Below are positions 58,144-64,000 of a DNA stretch of 64,000 nt, piece by piece (within the stretch, counting starts at the first letter, position 1; each line of letters opens with the position of its first letter). Position numbers and translations under genes: made by a program. Source of the DNA: Halopseudomonas salegens (lineage in GTDB: Bacteria; Pseudomonadota; Gammaproteobacteria; Pseudomonadales; Pseudomonadaceae); the NCBI RefSeq assembly GCF_900105655.1, contig NZ_LT629787.1, positions 1,860,001 to 1,924,000 on the forward strand, read 5' to 3'. Under the pieces are notes generated by a model. It made no database searches, was not told where the DNA came from, and was given only the letters and a program-made list of their open reading frames with translations.

Positions 58144-58611
58144 ATGACAAAAAAACGCTTGCTGATTGTGGCCCACGCCCCCTCGGAGAACACGCGAAAA
58201 CTGGCTCAGGCCGTCCTCAAAGGTGCGGAACATGAGGATATCGAAGCGGTTGAAGCGGTGTGGAGGCCACCACTGGAAACGCAGCCGGATGATCTGCTGG
58301 CCGCTGACGGGGTGATTCTGGGCACTACGGAAAACCTCGGGTATATGAGTGGCGCCCTGAAAGATTTTTTTGATCGTTGCTATTACCCGGTACTGGAGCA
58401 AAAGCAGGGCCTCCCCTGCGCCCTCTACGTTCGCGCCGGCCACGACGGCACGGGCACCTTGCAGGCGATCAGGACCATAGTGACTGGCCTGCGCTGGCAA
58501 TGGGTGCAGGAGCCGCTGTTGTTCAAGGGTGACTGGCAGGACGATTTTCTTGCGCAGGCCGAAGAGCTCGGGCTGTATATGTCCGCCGGCCTGGATGCCG
58601 ACATTTTCTGA
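58144..58611 (+). CDS. Flavodoxin-fold NAD(P)H-dependent oxidoreductase
   Basis: A 155-residue protein starting at 58144 (CAGGAG 6 bases upstream). It has the flavodoxin strand LLIVAHAPSENTRKLAQAV, which forms the FMN phosphate loop, and the later GTTENLGYMSGALKDFFDRCYYP, typical of small FMN reductases. Substrate unknown. In-frame codons upstream to 58075 lack a ribosome-binding site. Confidence 0.75.
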   Translation: MTKKRLLIVAHAPSENTRKLAQAVLKGAEHEDIEAVEAVWRPPLETQPDDLLAADGVILGTTENLGYMSGALKDFFDRCYYPVLEQKQGLPCALYVRAGHDGTGTLQAIRTIVTGLRWQWVQEPLLFKGDWQDDFLAQAEELGLYMSAGLDADIF

Positions 58612-58670
58612 TCCTGGCAGCCTCGGCCAAACTTCCTGACAAAAGCCTTCTGGAACAGGCCTTTCAGCCG

Positions 58671-58676
58671 TATAAT
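58671..58676 (+). promoter_or_regulatory. Consensus -10 box directly before the SprT-like gene
   Basis: A perfect TATAAT is followed by 7 bases and then the ATG at 58684, so transcription would begin at or next to the start codon. The -35 region (TTCTGG, 17 bases upstream) is weak. Confidence 0.45.
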
Positions 58677-58683
58677 AGCCAAC

Positions 58684-59178
58684 ATGAATGAGCTCATGCA
58701 GCGCCTAGAGGCGTGTTATCAGCAGGCTGAAAGCCACTTTGGCCGGCGCTTTGAACGCCCCGAGGTGCGCCTGGATTTACGTGGACAAAAAGCCGGCATC
58801 GCCTATCTGGATAGACGCTTGCTGCGCTTCAATGCCGGCATGTATGAGCGGCACGGCGAGGACTTCCTGCAGCAGACAGTGCCGCATGAAGTTGCCCATC
58901 TGATTGCCCATGCATTATTTGGCCAACGCATTCGCCCCCATGGACCCGAGTGGCAATCCATTATGCGCGACCTGTTTGGTCTGCCAGCGCAACGTTGTCA
59001 CAGCTACAGCGTGCCCCAAAGACGCACCACCGAGTACCTTTATCGCTGCGCCTGCCCCAATCCGGTGCATTTCACCCCGCAACGACACCGCTGGGTTATC
59101 AAGGGGCGTCGTTATCAGTGCACCCGTTGCAGTCAATTGCTGCATTTCACCGGCCAGGCGCAGCAGAACCTGCGCTAA
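58684..59178 (+). CDS. SprT-family zinc metalloprotein
   Basis: A 164-residue protein with the metalloprotease motif H-E-V-A-H in TVPHEVAHLIAHALFG (His near 63 and 67) and a C-terminal zinc ribbon with CAC near 119-121 and CTRC near 142-145. Both features are normal for bacterial SprT, related to the eukaryotic DNA-protein-crosslink protease SPRTN. The cellular role in bacteria is not settled. No ribosome-binding site precedes the ATG, but a -10 box does. Confidence 0.88.
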   Translation: MNELMQRLEACYQQAESHFGRRFERPEVRLDLRGQKAGIAYLDRRLLRFNAGMYERHGEDFLQQTVPHEVAHLIAHALFGQRIRPHGPEWQSIMRDLFGLPAQRCHSYSVPQRRTTEYLYRCACPNPVHFTPQRHRWVIKGRRYQCTRCSQLLHFTGQAQQNLR

Positions 59179-59202
59179 GAAGCGTCTTCCCGGACCAATC
59201 CA

Positions 59203-60336
59203 TCACAGCGTCAAGCGACCTTGATCCAGCAAGCCTTGTATGCCATCCAGCAGCTTGCCATTGAGGGCGCTCGCCTTGTCCAGGCGCTCCTGATCAAAAC
59301 GCCCATCCAGCGAGAAGCCACCGTCAAGCATGGACTCCAGCATCTCCCGGGCATCATTGCCGATCTCACTGGCCTGGCGCAGTGACTGCAACAGCCCGTC
59401 GGCGTATTCGCGAAGCGCATTGTTGGTCACGCTGGGTGCAGCACCCGGTCCGGATACCTGGCCATAGGCGGCACTGACCTGTGTAACCCGTGTCTGGGTC
59501 ATGCTCAAGGACATTGAAGCCAGCTGACTGGTGTCCATATCCAGCGTCAATGCACGCTCGAAAGCACCCTGCACATCGCCGGCGTAAAAGGTGTCAGCCA
59601 GCTCCTGAACCTGTTGCATCAAGCCTTCCAGCGCCTTCAACTCATCGGCATCCAGCTCGCCATCCAACTCGACCTGCCATTGGCCGATACGCATTTCACT
59701 GCTGCTGGCGCGCACTGCCCCGCTCTGCCCGCCCGCGCCTGACTGACTGTAGGCCTGCAGCGTACCCATGGAGGCTGATGCCTGAGCAATACTGATACGC
59801 AACTGGTCGCCATCGCGGGTGGTCAGATTCATCTCGAAGGTTTCGGCCTGGGCACTGAACCGCTCAGCGCTGAGCTGGCTGGTGCGCTCGACAGGCGCAG
59901 CAGTGTCTGGCAGGAAGCGCTCGCGCAGGTTCTGCAGGCCACTCTGAATAGCCTCATAGGTGGCATCGATATCCGCTGCCACTTTGCCATTGAGCATTCC
60001 CATACCGTCGAGAATCTTGCGCGCTTCGGCAAAGCCTTTCTCGATGCCGCGGACGGCCTGATCCAACCGCTTTTGCAGGGCATCAGCATCGGCACCATCG
60101 GCAGCATCCTGCTGCAAACGGCCACCGACAAAGCCAAGAACGCGGTCGGCGACCTTGTTTGGCGCAAAATTGTCAGCCTGATCGGCGGCCAGACTACCGG
60201 GGGCCAGGCCCAGTTGCTCGGTCAGACGATTGGCCAGAGTCAGTTGTGGATTGAGGGATTCTCCACGTGGAGAATTCTGCGTCGCCGGCACCGAGTAGCG
60301 CGACTGGGCCGGGAGCAACGGGTTTGAAGAGCTCAT
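59203..60336 (-). CDS. DUF5610-domain protein
   Basis: The 377-residue protein (ATG at 60336, with GAGG eight bases upstream) is mostly helical and Ala/Gln/Asp-rich. No signal peptide or membrane helix is seen. The segment KVADRVLGFVGGRLQQDAADGADADALQKRLDQAVRGIEKGFAEAR (about 62-107) fits DUF5610 as I remember it. It is rich in Ser-Gln-Ala linkers and ends GLLDQGRLTL. Function unknown. Confidence 0.6.
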   Translation of the reverse strand: MSSSNPLLPAQSRYSVPATQNSPRGESLNPQLTLANRLTEQLGLAPGSLAADQADNFAPNKVADRVLGFVGGRLQQDAADGADADALQKRLDQAVRGIEKGFAEARKILDGMGMLNGKVAADIDATYEAIQSGLQNLRERFLPDTAAPVERTSQLSAERFSAQAETFEMNLTTRDGDQLRISIAQASASMGTLQAYSQSGAGGQSGAVRASSSEMRIGQWQVELDGELDADELKALEGLMQQVQELADTFYAGDVQGAFERALTLDMDTSQLASMSLSMTQTRVTQVSAAYGQVSGPGAAPSVTNNALREYADGLLQSLRQASEIGNDAREMLESMLDGGFSLDGRFDQERLDKASALNGKLLDGIQGLLDQGRLTL

Positions 60337-60425
60337 AACATTCACCTCTGGTTGTCAGTCACGCTATCGGCGACTGACCCCGAGGCTTGAGTTCGCGGCG
60401 ACGAACGGTCATTGCCGCACCAGAT

Positions 60426-61232
60426 TCACAATGGACGCAGCTGGCTGATAAAGGGCCGCAGTGAGTAACCCAGGCGGGGCTCAAGATCATCAGCCCATTG
60501 CTGCATGGCCACCTGATCCAGTGACAAGGTCCCATTGGCCGGGACAAACAACAGCACATTCCCCTCTTTTACTTCGCTACGCAGTGCTCCCGGGCCGAGT
60601 ACGTCGCGCAGCATCTGGAGGGCAAAGGGTTCTCCGTTGTCACGCTGTTGCCACTGATTGATCACCAGCACACCCTGTGGGTGCAAAGCGCGTCGACAGG
60701 CACGAAAGAAGTCCCCCTCCAGCTGCAGCCGCGACAGGCCACCCTCCATATACAGATCCACCAGCATAAGGTCACAACTGCCTGGCTGCGCCTGAAGGTA
60801 GGTATCGGCACAACCACGCACCACCTGCAGGCGCGAATCGTCCGCCAGCCTCAGCCATTGCACTGCCAGTTCCACGACCGCAGGGCGCAGTTCAACGGCC
60901 GTGACCTGCTCTGGTGCAAAATGCGCCAGCGCGCAATTGGCCAGGCTGCCACCGCCCAAACCGAGCACACTGACCGTCGGCTTCTCGCGAGCCCAGAAAA
61001 ACCCCAATAACATGGCCCGGGTATAGTCATATTCCAGCCAGGTGGGGTCAGGCAGATAACAACAGCTCTGCTCGGTGTTTTCGCCAAAGATCAGGAAGCG
61101 GTATGGATAGGCTTCGGTTACCCGCAAGCGACCAAAATCGTCCAACACGCTTTCCACGATAATTTCATCGGTATCGGGCATGGGCGCCTGCCAGCGGCTT
61201 GTCAAACGAGACCATAGGGTTTTCAGATTCAT
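60426..61232 (-). CDS. Spermidine-synthase-like methyltransferase-fold protein
   Basis: A 268-residue Rossmann-fold protein. It has the SAM/decarboxy-SAM loop VLGLGGGSLANCAL near residues 89-102, the acidic VELRPAVVELA near 112-122 and LVDLYMEGG near 157-165. The compact C-terminal domain and the missing D-x-x-[E/D] polyamine pocket I would expect argue against true spermidine synthase, so the product is uncertain. It is divergent from glmS with a 118-base spacer. Confidence 0.7.
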   Translation of the reverse strand: MNLKTLWSRLTSRWQAPMPDTDEIIVESVLDDFGRLRVTEAYPYRFLIFGENTEQSCCYLPDPTWLEYDYTRAMLLGFFWAREKPTVSVLGLGGGSLANCALAHFAPEQVTAVELRPAVVELAVQWLRLADDSRLQVVRGCADTYLQAQPGSCDLMLVDLYMEGGLSRLQLEGDFFRACRRALHPQGVLVINQWQQRDNGEPFALQMLRDVLGPGALRSEVKEGNVLLFVPANGTLSLDQVAMQQWADDLEPRLGYSLRPFISQLRPL

Positions 61233-61350
61233 GCCTCAGATTAGCACTCCGTCAGGAACTGCAACAGCGTTGCCCGGCCCGGCTGAGCAAAAGCTGCAAG
61301 GAGTGGTAAACTGCCTGCCTTCAAGCTTGCGCAAATAAGGATCTCTCAGC

Positions 61351-63180
61351 ATGTGTGGAATTGTCGGTGCCATCGCTCAACGCAACATCACGCCGATTTT
61401 GCTTGAGGGTTTGCGGCGTCTGGAATACCGCGGTTACGACTCGGCAGGGCTGGCGGTCATCAATGCTGACGGCAAGGTGCAGCGCACGCGGGCAATGGGC
61501 AAGGTCATCGAACTGGAGAAGGCACTTGACCGGCAGCCGGCCAGCGGTCACCTGGGCATTGCCCACACGCGCTGGGCAACGCATGGGCGTCCCGCCGAGC
61601 GCAATGCCCATCCGCATCAATCCGGTGGTCTGGTCGTCGTGCATAACGGCATTATCGAAAACCATGCCGAGCTGCGTCGACAGTTGCAGTCCAGGGGCTT
61701 TACCTTTACCTCGGACACCGATACCGAAGTCGTTGCCCATTTGCTGGCCCAATACTACGGCGAGACGGATGACCTGCTCAGCGCCCTGCGCCTGACCCTG
61801 AATGAGATACATGGCGCCTATGCTCTGGCCGTCATGCACCAGGAGCAACCGCAGGCCCTTTACTGTGCACGCATGGGCAGCCCCCTGGTGATCGGTGAAG
61901 GCAGCGAAGAACACTATCTGGCGTCTGATCCTCTGGCCTTGCTGCAGGTTACCGATCGTTTTCGCTATCTGGCCGAGGGCGATCATGCCCGTGTTACCCG
62001 CGACGGCTGTGAGATATGGAATGCGCAGAACGAGATAGTCGAACGCCCGATCAGTCGCTATGAGCACGCAGCACACAGCCTGGACAAGGGCGACTACCGG
62101 CACTTCATGCAAAAGGAAATTTTCGAGCAGCCACAAGCCATAACCGACACACTGGCCGGCATGCTGGCGGATGACCACGTGTTGACTGCCGTGCTGGGGC
62201 CGGAAGCGGAAAATCGCCTGGCCGATATCGGCAATATACATATTGTTGCCTGCGGCACCAGTTACCACGCCGGCCTCGTCGCCCGCTACTGGATTGAAGA
62301 GCAGACCGGCCTGCCCTGCCAGGTAGAGGTTGCCAGCGAATACCGCTACCGGCAGGTGGTGGTGCCCGCCAACACCCTGCTCATCACCCTGTCACAATCC
62401 GGTGAAACGGCCGACACTCTGGCGGTATTGCGCCACGCGAAAACCCGCAACTATCTGGCCACCCTGGCCATTTGCAACGTTGCCGGCAGCTCGCTGGTTC
62501 GCGAGGCTGACTGGCGCTTGCTGACCCATGCCGGCCCGGAAATCGGCGTTGCATCAACCAAGGCCTTTACTACCCAGCTGGTAGCCCTGCTCTGGCTGAC
62601 CACCGCTCTGGCCCAGGTTCGTGGTGTGCCGGCGGCAACGCTGAAAACCAACCTGGATGCCCTGCGCAGCCTGCCCGGTCTGGTTGAACAGGTGCTGACC
62701 ATGGAGCCGGCAATCATCGACCTGGCACAGCGCTTCGCCAACAAGCACCATGCCCTGTTTCTTGGTCGTGGTGCCCACTACCCGATCGCCATGGAAGGTG
62801 CACTGAAGCTGAAGGAAATTTCCTATATTCATGCCGAGGCCTATGCAGCCGGTGAACTCAAGCACGGTCCGCTGGCGCTGGTCGACGAGGATATGCCGGT
62901 GATCAGCGTGGCGCCGAGTGACAGCCTGTTGGAAAAACTCATTTCCAATCTGGAAGAAGTGCGTGCCCGTGGCGGACAGTTGGTAACCTTTGCCTGTGAA
63001 ACCGTCGATCACCAGAGCGGTGAACAGGATGTGACTCTGCACCTGCCCAATGTGCCTGACTGCATCTCGCCCATCCTGTTCACCCTGCCCTTGCAATTGC
63101 TCAGCTACCACGTTGCCCTGGTCAAGGGCACGGACGTGGACAAGCCACGCAATCTGGCGAAATCGGTCACCGTGGAGTAA
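61351..63180 (+). CDS. glmS: Glutamine-fructose-6-phosphate aminotransferase (isomerizing)
   Basis: Makes glucosamine 6-phosphate for peptidoglycan and LPS. The 609-residue protein starts MCGIVGAI, with Cys2 the glutaminase nucleophile, followed by the glutamine pocket HTRWATHG. The C-terminal half is a double SIS domain with SQSGETADTLA and the end DVDKPRNLAKSVTVE, whose coding DNA is the usual Tn7 recognition sequence. The stop is only 10 bases before nth. In P. aeruginosa glmS lies elsewhere, near the ATP synthase genes, so this location is different; whether it is the only copy is not known. Confidence 0.97.
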   Translation: MCGIVGAIAQRNITPILLEGLRRLEYRGYDSAGLAVINADGKVQRTRAMGKVIELEKALDRQPASGHLGIAHTRWATHGRPAERNAHPHQSGGLVVVHNGIIENHAELRRQLQSRGFTFTSDTDTEVVAHLLAQYYGETDDLLSALRLTLNEIHGAYALAVMHQEQPQALYCARMGSPLVIGEGSEEHYLASDPLALLQVTDRFRYLAEGDHARVTRDGCEIWNAQNEIVERPISRYEHAAHSLDKGDYRHFMQKEIFEQPQAITDTLAGMLADDHVLTAVLGPEAENRLADIGNIHIVACGTSYHAGLVARYWIEEQTGLPCQVEVASEYRYRQVVVPANTLLITLSQSGETADTLAVLRHAKTRNYLATLAICNVAGSSLVREADWRLLTHAGPEIGVASTKAFTTQLVALLWLTTALAQVRGVPAATLKTNLDALRSLPGLVEQVLTMEPAIIDLAQRFANKHHALFLGRGAHYPIAMEGALKLKEISYIHAEAYAAGELKHGPLALVDEDMPVISVAPSDSLLEKLISNLEEVRARGGQLVTFACETVDHQSGEQDVTLHLPNVPDCISPILFTLPLQLLSYHVALVKGTDVDKPRNLAKSVTVE

Positions 63181-63210
63181 GTAGCGGCAGATGAACAAGG
63201 CCAAGCGTTA
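63150..63210. other. Putative attTn7 region at the glmS-nth junction
   Basis: The glmS 3' end (to 63180) is the sequence bound by TnsD of Tn7. Insertion normally occurs about 23-25 bp past the stop, here near 63204-63205, which is inside codon 5 of nth. No Tn7 end or transposon is present. Confidence 0.5.
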
Positions 63211-63826
63211 CGAGATCTTTCGCCGGCTGCGCGAAGACAACCCGAGCCCGACGACGGAGCTGGCATACAGCACGCCATTCGAGCTGCTGATTGCCGTGAT
63301 TCTGTCGGCGCAAGCGACCGATGTGGGGGTCAACAAGGCGACTGCCAGACTCTACCCGGTGGCAAATACGCCCGAGGCCATATACGCCCTGGGCGTCGAA
63401 GGTCTGAGTGAGTTCATCAAGACCATTGGCCTGTACAACAGCAAAGCCAAAAACGTCATTGCCACCTGCCGTATTCTGATCGAGCAACACAACAGCCAGG
63501 TGCCGGACAATCGTGAGGCGCTGGAAGCGCTGCCCGGCGTTGGTCGCAAAACTGCCAACGTGGTGCTGAATACGGCTTTTGGTCAACCCGCCATGGCAGT
63601 GGACACGCATATTTTCCGCGTCAGCAACCGCACCGGCATCGCACCAGGCAAAACCGTGCTGGACGTCGAGAAAAAACTGATGCGTCATGTGCCGCGGGAA
63701 TTTCTGCTTGATGCCCACCACTGGCTGATCCTGCATGGGCGGTATGTCTGCAAGGCTCGCACCCCGCAATGCGGCAGTTGCCGCATTGAAGACCTGTGCG
63801 ACTTCACACACAAGACCAGTGATTGA
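63191..63826 (+). CDS. nth: Endonuclease III
   Basis: A 211-residue DNA glycosylase/AP lyase that removes oxidised pyrimidines. The helix-hairpin-helix LPGVGRKTANVVLNTAFG carries the catalytic lysine, AMAVDTHIFRV the aspartate. The 4Fe-4S cluster ligands are in CKARTPQCGSCRIEDLC at the C-terminus. Length is as usual. It begins 10 bases after glmS and is probably co-transcribed with it. Confidence 0.95.
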   Translation: MNKAKRYEIFRRLREDNPSPTTELAYSTPFELLIAVILSAQATDVGVNKATARLYPVANTPEAIYALGVEGLSEFIKTIGLYNSKAKNVIATCRILIEQHNSQVPDNREALEALPGVGRKTANVVLNTAFGQPAMAVDTHIFRVSNRTGIAPGKTVLDVEKKLMRHVPREFLLDAHHWLILHGRYVCKARTPQCGSCRIEDLCDFTHKTSD

Positions 63827-63930
63827 GAGTCCGACTTTTTTTCGCTGCCGAGATATAAAAAATCTATTTCCGCTACAGCCCGACTCCCGCTATAAGGTGC
63901 GCAAGTGGTACCGTCAATGTGGAGTAATGT

Positions 63931-64000
63931 ATGGCCAAAGCTAAACCCGATATTGAACTGGATGACGACGACTTCATTGACGAAGACGACACCCCTGATA
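63931..64000 (+). CDS. N-terminus of a PA3496-type acidic protein (runs off the window)
   Basis: An ATG at 63931 has GGAG six bases upstream. The first 23 residues begin MAKAKPDIELDDDDFIDEDD, a very acidic start that agrees with the small PA3496-type proteins (a family named for putative envelope integrity) found after nth in P. aeruginosa. The rest lies beyond base 64000. Confidence 0.55.
   Translation, partial: MAKAKPDIELDDDDFIDEDDTPD

Overview
The window looks like a chromosomal segment of a Pseudomonas-related gammaproteobacterium, most likely of the salt-adapted Halopseudomonas (P. pertucinogena) kind. I infer this from protein sequences that read as close Pseudomonas orthologues (910-aa AcnA, 634-aa HtpG, SdhB, ETF-QO), from gene order recalled from P. 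aeruginosa (acnA beside aer; gltA divergent from sdhCDAB-sucAB-lpdG-sucCD; htpG nearby; nth followed by a PA3496-type gene), and from a probable glucosylglycerol (compatible solute) locus typical of saline habitats. No database search was run. I see no insertion sequence, prophage, integrase or CRISPR array. Layout: (1) 1-11573 is an envelope-sugar region. It has the tail of a protein with an IPTL-CTERM-like sorting signal, UDP-glucose dehydrogenase, an unusual SEC-C/double glycosyltransferase, an OpgB-like phosphoglycerol transferase, phosphomannomutase, a small 'midcut-by-XrtH'-like protein and a tightly overlapping rmlBACD operon for dTDP-L-rhamnose. (2) 11629-16926 has ETF-ubiquinone oxidoreductase, tRNA-Asp, a DUF2897 protein, a PuuB-like amine oxidase and a PA2779/PA2778-type pair (small exported protein plus lipoprotein C39-like peptidase). 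(3) 16933-17285 is a tRNA-Ala/Glu/Ala cluster; then come acnA and the divergent aerotaxis receptor aer, a universal stress protein, a GNAT enzyme, and a TorF-type porin with a clear sigma-54 promoter. (4) 23865-37568 is housekeeping and accessory: YkgJ-type protein, a beta-hydroxyacid dehydrogenase, an NCS2-like permease, an RND efflux pump with its adaptor, a secreted dienelactone hydrolase-like protein, htpG with a textbook sigma-32 promoter, two hotdog thioesterases, a LEA-like lipoprotein, and MAPEG and DUF599 membrane proteins. (5) 37702-50853 is the TCA-cycle supercluster: sucD, sucC, lpdG, sucB, sucA, sdhB, sdhA, sdhD and sdhC on the minus strand and divergent gltA on the plus strand. 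Together with acnA it supplies citrate synthase, aconitase, the 2-oxoglutarate dehydrogenase complex, succinyl-CoA synthetase and respiratory complex II. (6) 50884-64000 has a YIP1-family protein, a DnaJ-like protein, a choice-of-anchor I lipoprotein, a YcaD-like MFS transporter with a fused glucosylglycerol-phosphate phosphatase/synthase, a small flavoprotein, a SprT-like protein possibly translated leaderless, a DUF5610 protein, a spermidine-synthase-like protein, glmS, nth and the start of a PA3496-type gene. The most distinctive items are the two exosortase-H-type signals at the left end, the SEC-C double glycosyltransferase, the probable osmolyte locus, the sigma-54 porin promoter and a glmS-nth junction that puts a Tn7-type target inside nth.
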